Of a DNA stretch of 64,000 nt, positions 34,573 through 45,300 are shown piece by piece; position 1 is the stretch's first letter; each line of letters begins with the position of its first letter. Both the position numbers and the translations under genes were made by a program. Source of the stretch: Epinephelus fuscoguttatus (lineage: Eukaryota > Chordata > Actinopteri > Perciformes > Serranidae). The stretch spans positions 23,461,479-23,525,478 of the forward strand of contig NC_064762.1 of NCBI RefSeq assembly GCF_011397635.1. The letters run 5' to 3'. A model generated the notes under the pieces. It was not told the origin of the DNA. It made no database searches and was given only the letters and a program-made list of their open reading frames with translations.

Positions 34573-35420
34573 TTCTGATACACAGAGCAAACACTGGTTA
34601 GTGGACACAATAAAAACCACGGCCAGTGCCTTTAATATACAGCCTCTTGAGTTAGTAATGAAGTTGAGATCAGTCACCATAGACTGTGATTATAAACCTG
34701 AGGATAACTCCAAAAATCTGTTAATATTTAACAAAAAATAGGAAATGAAATGTAAATGGCATGACTGGATTCACCTGATTACTTCACAAAATGAGCTCTA
34801 CTTTGAGATCTACTTTCATACTCAACGTCTGTGTATGATTTACATTTATATTTATATCACCTAGATTTGAAAGCTAATTAAACAGAGCTGTAAACTGTCA
34901 GAAAAATCAGCACACTTCTGTCCTTCCAGCTATTAGCTAACACGCTACTGTTGACAGCTAGCTAAAACAGAGATGTTAACCCAAAAATATCATCAAATGT
35001 TCAGTAGAAAGTCGCAGTGAAGATGTGAGTTTAATACTTAGTGATGTTGACACAGAGAGGAAGATACCACACAGCTTTCACGGGTCCGATCAGTTCAATT
35101 TGGGAGATACCGGAAGTGCGAGTTCTTTCACCCAAAGAGCTGAAATTAATTGTCAAGATAGTTACCTGCCCACCCGGAAGACAAATAGTATGCTACCGCT
35201 GGCAAGATAGCGTATCATTGCATTAAGTGACACCTGCTGACTAATTATACGCTTAACAGGACGCTAATATTGGCTTAAATATAACAGTAATAAAAAATAA
35301 CGGTTTGTCCGACATGTTAGTCCTAAACTTTATCTTTGACGGAGCTAACGGCTAATGCGGAAGTAGCAAATACGGAAGTAGAAGGCAGGGAAGCCTCTCA
35401 CTTTGTCGATGAAAGTTATT
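34573..35420 (-). promoter_or_regulatory. bpnt1: bpnt1 upstream region, probable 5' UTR exon and promoter
   Basis: Not coding. The splice acceptor before the bpnt1 ATG implies an upstream non-coding exon. The stretch 35080-35420 contains paired GGAAGT/ACTTCC sites (ACCGGAAGTGCG, ATGCGGAAGTAGC, TACGGAAGTAG), ETS-type motifs common in housekeeping promoters. Start site not resolvable. Confidence 0.45.
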
Positions 35421-35639
35421 CTCTCTGTGCTAAAAGTTTTATTATGGGTCCAAGTCTCCGCCGATTTTCTTTAGAAGTAAAAAGACAATCTTGCTTTACA
35501 TTTTTTCTAAAAACATTTCTTTTTAAGCTCAACACATTACTTTTATTAATAAAGTTCCATTGTGAGTCTTGCATGAACATTTCTTGAATGTTGAAACGAG
35601 CATGACTTTATTATATAAATATATTTTTAAAAAATTAGA

Positions 35640-36340
35640 CGGTTGTATGCCTCCGCAAACCCATCAAGTTGCACTTACAGTTTACATCCACATCCATTAA
35701 AACATGGATGCTTCACACATGTTCCCACCGCAGTAACACAGAAGATCTATACAATCAATACATTTTCACGGTGGACACTCAGGATTAGTGTCACCAGTTC
35801 AGTTTCTGAGCATGTCTTCTCTTCTGTTCCTGAGCTATGACATGGAGTAATGGTCAGGAAAGTGCTTTTGCAGGACATTACGATGTCACAGTGGAATTGG
35901 CCTTTGACCTTCTGGAAATAAAATATCATCACCTCATCTTTTTATATGATTAGTGATTTGTGATAAAGTTTGTCATAGTTAGCGTATGAATTCTTGAGTT
36001 ATGGCCAAAGGCATGTTTCTGAATGGCACAGTGACCTTTGACCAACAAACTGTAATCAGTACATGTGAGTCCAAGTGGACATTTGTGCAAAATTTGAATA
36101 GATTTTCTCAGGGTGTTCTTGAGATATCACGATTGTGAGAATAAGACGGATGATACAGTATCACAGTGATCTTGACCTTTGACCTATGACCACCAAAACT
36201 GAATCATGCCATTGTTAAGTTCAAATGGACATTTGTGCCAAATTTTAAGAAATTTCCTAAAAGCGTTCTTGGGAAATTGTTTTCTCAAGAATAGGATGTA
36301 TGGATGGACAACCTGAAAACATAATGCCGTAGCATATCCG
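35640..36340 (+). repeat. Interspersed repeat copy 3 with perfect DR1-like motif
   Basis: Starts CCTCCGCAAACCCATCAAGT and ends AACCTGAAAACATAATGCCG; co-linear with 6090-6730 (shared AACATGGATGCTTCACACA, TTAGCGTATGAATTCTTGAG, CCAAGTGGACATTTGTGC). At 36173-36185 it reads TGACCTTTGACCT, the complement of AGGTCA-A-AGGTCA. Confidence 0.75.
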
Positions 36341-36554
36341 TCTTCCACAACCTGGAATGATAACACCATTAAACTGCTTCAAAGAGGAAACAGGAAGCAG
36401 TGAACTGTGCGTAGACCAATCTCAGTTTAATGTGTTAGAAATAATGAACTGAAACCATTATTGTACGTCCCTGTATTTTCCTGAATATAATTAACATTTT
36501 TCAAAGGACAACAGGGTGTTGATATTTAATATAAGTGTGCAAATCACAGTTGCT

Positions 36555-37805
36555 TCATCTGTTAGCCAGAGGTCTGTAACCCATCTCTCCCTCCAGCTGC
36601 TCTGCAGTGAGAGAGCCCAGCAGAGGCTGACAGTCCGGGTTGAAGACAGAATAAGCGCTCAGTTCTCCAGGCTCGCGAGCAGCGGGGCTACGGAGTCCCT
36701 CATAGAGCCAGTAGAAGAGCGAGATGACGAAGAAAGGCAGCCCGAACTCCAGTTCGACAAACAGACCGAGCAGCACCAGCCACAGCAGCAGTTTGAGCAA
36801 AATAATGTTTGAGAGGACAATTTGTCTCGAGGCCAGCCATCTTCCCAGAGCGCTGTCCAGCAGCCAGTCACTGCGGTCCTGCACAGAAGCCACAACAGGA
36901 GGGTTAAAGTGGGTCTGGGCACAAAACAAGCCATGTGACAGGAGACTGTAGGCGTTTTTTTCCATTTAATTTACATGACATTTTAAATAACACCTATTAT
37001 AAACCAACTAGTATGTACTTAGTAAGTATTTACACAACACTCTCAAGAAGCACTGCATCAGACTCTGACTGGTCTATATGCAGCAAAATCTTGAAGTTTA
37101 AAAAAAGCCCTGGTTTTTCACTCTTATTGTGCATGCTGGTTAGTTTGTGTAAATGTAAAAGTGTAGAAGATGAGATATGTAGAATAAAGAGATTTTGATA
37201 AAATACAACTGTTTTAAGCTCGAATTTGTTTATCTTATTTTTCATTTTTTCCTGATGGAAGTGTTCGTCCACATATATTTAAGGACCGTTGGAAAATCCA
37301 ATGATGATTGCTGTTTTTACAGTCTCTGACTGTAATTAATAGTGTAATTTTACTGTTTTTAAAAAGAAAACATGCCTTTCAAACCCGACATGTTGTCTTT
37401 AAAAATCAGTGGTAAAATTAAAACAAAATACAGCCAGTTAAAATGGAATGCTCATCCCCTCAGCCAAAATAAAAAAACATAATGCTAACTCCCTCCCCAG
37501 TGCTTAAAAAAATATGACATGCCTCCCCCTTTTCCACCCCTTCCACTAAGTTACGAACATTCCCTAATGACAGGACTAAAAGCTGAAACATTATCCAGCT
37601 GATGTCTCACCTTCCTCTGGGGGCTCTGAGTTGTAGCTGTGGTATTTTCCGTCTCTTCTGTTTGCAGACTGTCAGTAGTTGATGTTGTGTGAGTCTGAGC
37701 ATCTGTGTCCGCCTCTGCCTGTGCTCTGCACGGCGGATCAGCACTCTTCTTCACGGTGCTTTCAGCCTGTCGTCTGGCTCTGAACTCTGCCAGCTTCTGC
37801 TCCAT
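36555..37805 (-). CDS. saysd1: SAYSvFN domain-containing protein 1
   Basis: Small ER membrane protein, described in mammals as acting with UFMylated ribosomes at the translocon. Two exons on the minus strand: 37805-37611 (65 codons) and 36878-36555, joined by a 732-bp GT-AG intron, giving 172 aa (human about 183). The N-terminus MEQKLAEFRARRQ matches the family start. Exon 1 then runs through a divergent acidic, T/S/Q-rich linker. Exon 2 carries the conserved hydrophobic core LLKLLLWLVLLGLFVELEFG then LPFFVISLFYWLYEG (membrane hairpin or two segments, residues about 88-125), the name-giving SAYSVFN motif, and the tail LTAEQLEGEMGYRPLANR. Head-to-head with grcc10 across about 0.3 kb. Very secure. 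Confidence 0.96.
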
Positions 37806-38145
37806 TAGTTTACACTGACGTTATCAGGTGTACGTGGCAAAACAGCTGCTACTGCGACAGCATCCAAAACCTCTTAATATCAAATTTGCTTCTAAATATC
37901 TTAACACGCTGTCACATACAATACCGCTGACTGTCATTCATTTAAACTTCCACTTTAACGACATCTTGGAGAGATTTCATCGTGCTAACAGCTCAGCGAG
38001 GTGTTTGTTTACCATTTACTTCCGCGTCTGTCCGAAAGACGGAAGTTGTGTCGCAAAACGTTTTGAAGTGTCGTAAAAACTGTCGGTTTGTTTCCTCTTG
38101 GCAAATTTTCACAGGTCTGCGACTAGCTAGGTCGTCTTCACCAGT
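37806..38145. promoter_or_regulatory. Putative bidirectional promoter, saysd1 / grcc10
   Basis: Between the saysd1 start codon and the presumed non-coding first exon of grcc10, whose donor is at 38146 (CCAGTG|GTGAGT). Contains paired ETS-like sites TTACTTCCGCG and GACGGAAGTTGTG (38015-38050) and locally raised CpG. No TATA box seen. The shared-promoter role is inferred from geometry. Confidence 0.55.
38060..38145 (+). other. grcc10: Probable non-coding first exon of grcc10
   Basis: A strong donor CCAGTG|GTGAGTTC at 38145/38146 and a strong acceptor TTTTCTCTGCAG ending at 40142, two bases before the grcc10 ATG, imply a 5' UTR exon here. The 5' boundary is a guess. Confidence 0.45.
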
Positions 38146-39190
38146 GGTGAGTTCACAAATCTCTGCATTTTAATTTTGAATGGTTAAACCTGTCGTTAAT
38201 GCGTGTGTTTTAACTGCTGTTGCTGTTGGTAACCGTATGCTAAGCTAACGTTAGCTGAAGCTACAGTTAAAGTTGTCGACAGAGAGAAAAGTAAACGGTC
38301 GATGTTTCAGACACTGGACCAACATTCAGCTCATAAACACAAACACACTGATCTTTATGATTCACGTGACTGACTTATTTAACTTTACACTAACTAATTT
38401 TAATCAGACTTAAACGATAGAGATCTTCGTCTTACGGCAGCTGGATGGAGGTTTACGTCATGCATTCAAGTTTAGCACCATTGAGCCAACACCTACCATA
38501 AATCAGCTACAGCAAAGTATATAGAGCTAACGCTACATATAGATAAGCTAATATTTATTTGTATACTGTTAAATATAATTATTTATTTATATCAGAATTA
38601 TTTGTATCATCTCTTTTAATCTCGTAGGCTGCTAGCAATCATTTTATTACTGATCACAAAGTATAAAATGATGAAAATGCTCATTAATATTTATCAGAGC
38701 CTGAGATGACATCTTCAGATTGTTTGCTTTGCATGACCAACCGTTCAAAACACAAATACCCAAATATATTGAGGCTACAATGATTAAAAGAGAAAAGCAG
38801 ATCATCATCACAGTAGAAGAGCTCTAAAAATTGACTGAAATAATTAATCCAATATGAAAATATTTGCAGATTGATTTTATGTCAGTTGATTAATTTCTAT
38901 TTAATTTTATTCTGCTCATGTTAATGCCCAAAACTGAGATTATACAATCAAACCAACACATTTAATGACTGAAAAGGAGCAGGAAGAATATATATTTAAA
39001 AAAAAAAGATTTTTACCTGCCCCCTTGTCTAAAACAGAAATAAACAAAATAAATAGATTATTTGTCAGTTACAGCGACTTTACAATCAGTGCTTACTTCA
39101 GAAAGGAAAAAAATAACGGAGAATGGAGAGCCACACTCAGTAAATTCCATGTGACGCCAAACACTGAAGCACACATCTGCTTCAGTGTAG

Positions 39191-39883
39191 TCTGTGCAAA
39201 CTGGTGCTTAATTCATCAGTTAGGACTTGGTGTTACAATTCCTGGAGTTGCAGCACGTTCAACAGTCTGCATTTTTCCTCTGGGAAGGAGAAAAACAAGT
39301 ATCAAGCCTCTTGCCTCCCAATTCAAGCCTGCTACATGAAGCCAGGGACTGGGAAATGTGCACTGACCTGGGCCAGCATCTCATAGTTCCACCAGAGATA
39401 GCAGCAGCCAACTCACGACCAGACCTGGTCCTCTGGACAAAGTCCCATCAGCGTGCTTTCCTCATAGAACTAACTGTCCCTTGGGAGGATGCCATGGAGG
39501 AGGTGTTTGAACGTAACAGACTGCGCTATGCTGACCTCATAATGGAAGCGGTGACTAGACGCTGGAAAGCTGAGGTGCGGCCCAGAGCAAAGTGGTCAAG
39601 GATCTGTCCAACACAGCTGAGAGGTGCAGCCACTAGCTATGGCTGAAGAGAAAGGATCCCCTCTGGGCTCCTGGGTGACCACGGAGGAGCCAACCCTCTG
39701 ACACACACCCAGGCCTCATCAGCCTGTGGTGGGCCTCCCCCAACGGAGGATTGTCTTGTGGTAAAAGCCAAAACACCTGATGATGTTGAGGTGCAGAACT
39801 GATGATGTGTCGGGGGGTGGCTGAAACTCCAGTGACTGTAACACCAATTTCTAACTGATGAATCTGTGCAAACTGGTGCTTAA
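39191..39883 (+). mobile_element. RLE-type retroelement fragment with inverted ends and 21-bp TSD, grcc10 intron 1
   Basis: Element about 39212-39862. A perfect 21-bp direct repeat (TCTGTGCAAACTGGTGCTTA plus A) lies at 39191-39211 and 39863-39883. Inside it, 42-bp inverted ends start TTCATCAGTTAG on the left; the right end is its complement, 36 of 42 bases matching. The interior plus strand (about 39300-39643) encodes RPDLVLWTKSHQRAFLIELT then VPWEDAMEE, NRLRYADLIMEA and EVRPRAKW. This resembles the PD-(D/E)xK restriction-like endonuclease tail of R2/Rex6-type LINEs and similar fish proteins. A C-rich 3' segment with GACACACACCCAGGCCTCAT follows. No reverse transcriptase is present. The ends plus a long TSD are unusual for one element class. 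Confidence 0.65.
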
Positions 39884-40144
39884 AGTGAAATGTCATGATC
39901 CTCATCCTCTGAAATAAAAACAATTTTTCTAAATGTTCTGGTAATACTCATACACATACATAACTAACAGACTAATCGATTGATCAACTAATCAATGTTT
40001 CAATTACAACCCATGTTACTTCATTTTTGTTTAAGCAACCCAGCAGATATCAAGTATTGAATTTTGTCTAAAACAGTAAAACCATCCTTTTAAACCATCT
40101 ATTCATACATACTTTACATCATGTTTTCTCTTTTCTCTGCAGAC

Positions 40145-41176
40145 ATGGCCTCAGCTCCAGCACAGCAGCCCACCCTCACTGTTGAGCAGACCAGAGGTGA
40201 GAACACATTTTCTACCTCTTCTGGTCTTTCATTAGGAGCCCCACATCATTTTTGCATGTTAAACCGTCTTAATGTAATTTAATGTAATCTACTTGCTGTG
40301 CAGATACACGTGTATACATGCTGCAGAAGCAGAGCAACCACTGATGTTTTATGTCTTCCACAGTGGTGCTGAGTGAGGTGATCCAGGCCTTCTCGGTGCC
40401 AGAAAACGCTGCGAGGATGGAGGAGGCTCGAGAAAGTGCCTGCAACGACATGGGCAAGATGCTGCAGCTTGTGCTCCCCGTGGCCACCCAGATTCAACAG
40501 GAGGTTATCAAAGCTTACGGCTTCAACAATGAAGGAGAGGGTGAGCATGAGGCACCTTAAGTTCCCTGACTACATGCTGATGTGTCAGGTAGAAGGGAGC
40601 TTTTAGCAGAAATACATACAAATAGAAGGAATATTTCACCAAAGGACTGAACCTCTGGCAGCTCTTCAGACCACAGTTCATCATGGTATTCACTAGAGCC
40701 CAGATTGATATAACATTAATGACATGATTTGAAACTTAATATTGTAAGAGATTTGGTCATTATATGTTAATTCTATATTTGTCTTAAATGTTGCGGTGCA
40801 GTTAAATAACAAAATGTTACAAGCTAACCTACTCAAGCTGAGAGAAATAAACATATTACTTTCAATTTTTCTCTGAATATTTTGTGTATGAAAATCACCT
40901 AAAAGTCACAAATGTCTACACACACTACTCACATTATATAAATATTTATGTAGATATTACTGATACTGTACTCACGTAGATCATTTGTTCCTCCTGGTAC
41001 ATTTTATCACTGATCTTGGCTCTGCTTCACTTCCAGGTGTCCTAAAATTTGCCAGACTGGTGAAGATGTATGAAACCCAGGACCCTGAAATTGCAGCCAT
41101 GTCGGTTAAACTGAAGTCTCTCCTCCTGCCGCCGCTGTCAACACCACCTATAGGAGGCGCCATTCCAGCTTCATAG
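40145..41176 (+). CDS. grcc10: Protein C10 (C12orf57 orthologue)
   Basis: Small conserved vertebrate protein; loss of the human orthologue C12orf57 causes Temtamy syndrome, a brain and eye malformation disorder. Its biochemical role is unclear. Three coding exons 40145-40196, 40364-40540, 41037-41176, all GT-AG, phases 1 and 1, 122 aa (human 126). Signature blocks: VVLSEVIQAFSVPENAARME, ACNDMGKMLQLVLPVATQIQ, QEVIKAYGFNNEGEGVLKFA, LVKMYETQDPEIAAMSVKLK and the proline-rich LLLPPLSTPPIGGAIPAS end. The ATG lies two bases after a splice acceptor, so a non-coding first exon exists near 38.1 kb. Shares a promoter region with saysd1 and ends tail-to-tail with the cytospin-like gene. Confidence 0.96.
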
Positions 41177-41570
41177 GACTTGTTCACATTCATCGGTCAC
41201 CTGCGAGGTTACTTTGATCAGACACTTTGGATCAACGTGAACACACCGTTATTCCATGCTCTTGTCTATCGTCTGCTTTTCTTGAGAAATTATGTAAAAT
41301 TTATACTTTCAAACTTGACACACTACTACGTTCCAACAACGATGAAAGTCGTACTTTATCTTCATCACGGTTTAATTTAAAACATTCTTGCAAAACGTGT
41401 TAAATTATTGCGTTTTAAACATTTCAGTATTTATTTGTTGCATGTTACATTATGACCACTTTCTTATGGCGTTAACATTTCCTTCAATGCCATCTCTTTT
41501 TTGTATAATTTTAATACCATTTTTATATGCTGTCAAATGTATCAAATGTCATTGTTATATATTAAAATGT

Positions 41571-41576
41571 TTTCTG
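41571..41576 (+). terminator. grcc10: Candidate poly(A) signal of grcc10
   Basis: Variant signal ATTAAA followed by TGTGTGTGTGGTGTT, a typical GT-rich downstream element. Confidence 0.55.
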
Positions 41577-41638
41577 TGAATCTGTGTGTGTGGTGTTAAT
41601 AGAGAAGATGTTTTTAGGGCAGTTTCCATATACATAAC

Positions 41639-41644
41639 TTTATT
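41639..41644 (-). terminator. Candidate poly(A) signal of the cytospin-like gene
   Basis: TTTATT on the plus strand, so AATAAA on the minus strand, about 700 bp after the stop codon at 42343. It would place the two converging 3' ends within tens of bases of each other. Confidence 0.4.
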
Positions 41645-42342
41645 ATTGCGATAAGGCTTTGGCAACAACATCTTCATATGTTTACCATGTTTTTAAAAAT
41701 ACTGAAGCGCACACATTTACATGTATACATATCCTCAAAGGCATTTTTTTCTTCGACAGATACTGTAGTGTTTATAGATCACCATTCCAGTATATAAAAT
41801 CTGGGTTCATGTCTGCTCCCATCCTCTGTTTGTGGCTTTTAGGTTTGGGTGCATGTAGACATGATAACACTGTATAACGGCAGGAGAGCTCCATGATAAA
41901 AAATAATTTAAGTGCCCAAATTCTGAAACCATCCTTTTAAAAATATAACGCAAGTTAACAATCATAAAGTGCTCATATTTTTAAAAAAGACAAACAGTGC
42001 AAAACCAGTGCACCCAGTAACAAATGTGAAAGTAAAGTCGTGTAGGGGTTTAAAATCTGTTTTCAGTGTATTGTGCATCATCACCCAGCAGCTGTTTGGA
42101 TCTGAATAGATAGTACATACAAAGTAAAAACAGTCCAAGGTTCAGTTTCTTCCATCCAACTTGTTTCTGTGCAAAGGACATCGTATTGATAAATAAAATA
42201 ATGTCATAAAGTCTAATATTGCTGACACACTTTAAATCCCGTCTGCAGAGTTCAGTGTGAGTAGAGCTCCCTCTGGTGGTGTTTCAGTCCCACAGTCACA
42301 ATGATGGAAAAGGACCAGGCAAGAGAGACAAGAGAAACAACT

Positions 42343-45300
42343 TCACATCTCAAAGTGACGGAAAATGCTCTCGACGTAACCCAGGACCCTCTGCCAGTCC
42401 GGCCCGTCTGCCTTCAGCATCTCCTCCACCGTCTGTCACACAGTCAGCATGAGATCATAAGACCACTGGACACAGCTGGTTACAGTTGCACAGTTTGTAA
42501 CTTTCCACATGTTTACCAAAAGCACCAGAAGTGTAATATGTCTCACCAGTGTGGCTGTGATCCCAACACTCTCTCCTGTCTTAAAAGCAAGGTCCAGATT
42601 TTCCTTCTGTAAAAACATTTGAGTCAGAAGCAGCTTTTAAATGTTCAGGTTCACATTTTTACACACATGCCTGCCACCGAAAACATCCTGCACACTTGTA
42701 CTCACTCTATTAACAATAGTTCGGTCCTCGACCTTCATCGTTAGAGTGGAAACAGACACAGTTTTCCCTCCTAGCGTTTCCAAAAGGTATTACTGTGGGC
42801 ACTGCTGTCGCTAAGACAACTAGACTGCTTTCTGTTTGCCTCAGAGCCTAGCAACAAGGGTCTCTTCCTTGAAAGAGTTTCCAGAGTTACTTTGGTTGTT
42901 GCACCGTCCACCAATTCTGCTACAGGGGATATAACTGCAGAGAACTTACACTTAAGTGCCCCTTGAGCAAGGTATTGAACCCCAAACTGCTCAGGGCACC
43001 ATGCTATGAGGCAGCCCCCCCCTTGCTCTGACATCCCTTCATACTTGACACATGTGTCAAGTGTATGGGTCCTTTTCGGATGTGTAAATCAAAGTAACTA
43101 CAACTGACAATTGCTTTAATTATGATTTTCATTTTTTGTAAATACTACTTTCAGTCTGTCTGTCGGCTTGTTTGTATGTTCATGTCATGTTTTATTTATT
43201 TATTTATTTGATTTTTACACATTCGAAATGAGTATGAAATATCAATATGTGTGAACTTGGGCCTGTGTGTATACATAAATAAAACAGAGTCAAAAAATGA
43301 ATTTCCTGGGGTGTTGGTAGGGTAGTGGATAGTGCCAGCGCCCCATATGCAAAGGTGAGTCATCGCCGCCGCAGCGGTTGCAGTTTCGACTCCGGCTTGC
43401 GACCCTTTCTGCATGTCATCCCCCAACTCTCTCTGTCTCCTCATTTCACCCTGTCTCTGTCCTTTAAAGGCAAAAAGCCCTGAAAAAACAATCTTTAAAA
43501 AAAATGAATTTCCCCTTGCAGGATTAATAAAGTGTAAATTATTGTTATCATTACTGATAGTCTTTGGTAACTGGGGATAGCTACTGGTAGCTACCAGGGA
43601 AAACTTAAGTGCTATCCTCTTCCTGTTTTGCTTGCACAATGGTTGACACACTTCCTTTATGCAACAAAACGAGCCTTCATTTTCTCAGAAGATCGTACCT
43701 GGTGGCAGACAGCATTTCATAGTAAAAGTGAAGCTTATAGGGAACCAATCTAAATGCTGATGGTGTAATTTTTCTATAGCCATTATGTGGTGCAATCAAC
43801 ATTTACTTCATAAGTTAAAGCAAAAAAAGTCTAGTTCCACTTTAATAAAGTGAGTACAAGTGATTTTTGGTTCTTTTCCAGACAGAGTTTATGATCTGAC
43901 ACACCCTGAGTGACACTGTGGAGTATAGCTGGATAGCTAATTTTTTTCTCTCTCTGTAAAGATGTTTGACACTTGTGCTTGAGTCAAAAGTCTTTGTAAA
44001 TAAAATAATTTAAACATAATCTGCTCATTACATGCGTTTCTTTTGTTTGAGAATCAGCAGTTTTTACCTTGTCTGCTGGGTCGAGGGTGTCGTACAGGAT
44101 GTGAGTGGGTAAATATGTGTGGTAAATGGCGCAGAACGCCAAGCCGTCCTCCCAGCTGCTGCTGAAGTTTGTGATCTCAATATTCTGCAGAAGAAAACAT
44201 ACACGATGAAGACAAAATATAACTGGTGAAAAAGGTGTTTTTGTTGCTCACGCTGAATTATTCTTAAATTTTACAGATTGTGACAAATTTGAAAACAGTT
44301 GCCAGAATAAATGTTGGCACTGAATGTTTCTGCAAACTTCAGATATGTTAAATTTGTATGTTTCAAATGGAGGGGGTATGTTGAAACTGTACTTTTCTTT
44401 ACGCTTGAATTTTATGTTGCGACAATGCTGTGGTTAATGTGTTGTGAAGTTAAGACAAAAAAACCCAACACCCACCCAAAACCCAACAGTTAGGGTCAGA
44501 AAAAGACCGCGTTCTGGTCGCCACAAACACGTCTCACCCCTACTATCCCCTCCTCCTCCTGATGACAAACTCAGCTCGTACACATGTAACATGAACTACA
44601 TCACTTTAGAAATGTTGCTATGATACATATGAAATGTACAAATGTTACACATCAGTGGTTTGCAGAAACATACACTGCCAACATTTTATTTTGGCGACTG
44701 GGCTGAAATATTTCAACAATGGTGGCCACCTCCTCTCTGACCTTATAACCTTGGGTACGACCCTGGGACCAGCGCAGCAGGGAGTTTCTTCTGGAGCCGC
44801 CATGACGCCTCAGCAGAGCACTGAAACCATCCTGAGATCTGGGAAGGCAAGAACAGCTTTCACTACAGTTTTAAGAACAACTTGATTCTTTACATAGTAA
44901 CAGAGTGTTTAAACACAGAACATAAGGGACAATAATAAAACTATACAGTGAAGAGTAAACCAAATATAATGATGATGAGATTGTGGCTAGGTTTGAGTGT
45001 GATTTCATGGTCGATTTGAAAATGCTACTGCGACTCAGTCATGCTAAACATCTATCAGTCTCTCCGTCTTTTTACTGTCTGTTGAGATGTCAGTATCAAC
45101 AAAGAAAAAGAGCCTAAGAGTCACTTACTTGATGGAATCTGAGCTTTGGTCCTCATCTTGTTTTCCTGCAGGACAAAAAAAACGCAGCCACACTCTTACA
45201 ACTTACTTGAGCTGTCCAAAAGAACATTAAGGTGTTAAGTGCTGTCGGTTTTAACCTCACCTGTGTAAAAGCTGGACCAGCTGTCCTGCCGCTGCAAAAT

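Noticed and set aside
38965-39339. 124-aa plus-strand ORF in grcc10 intron 1
   Set aside because: It crosses the left end of the mobile element and has no recognisable domain.
39227-39646. A 139-aa host protein in grcc10 intron 1
   Set aside because: The sequence matches the endonuclease tail of repetitive fish retroelements and is enclosed by a target-site duplication.
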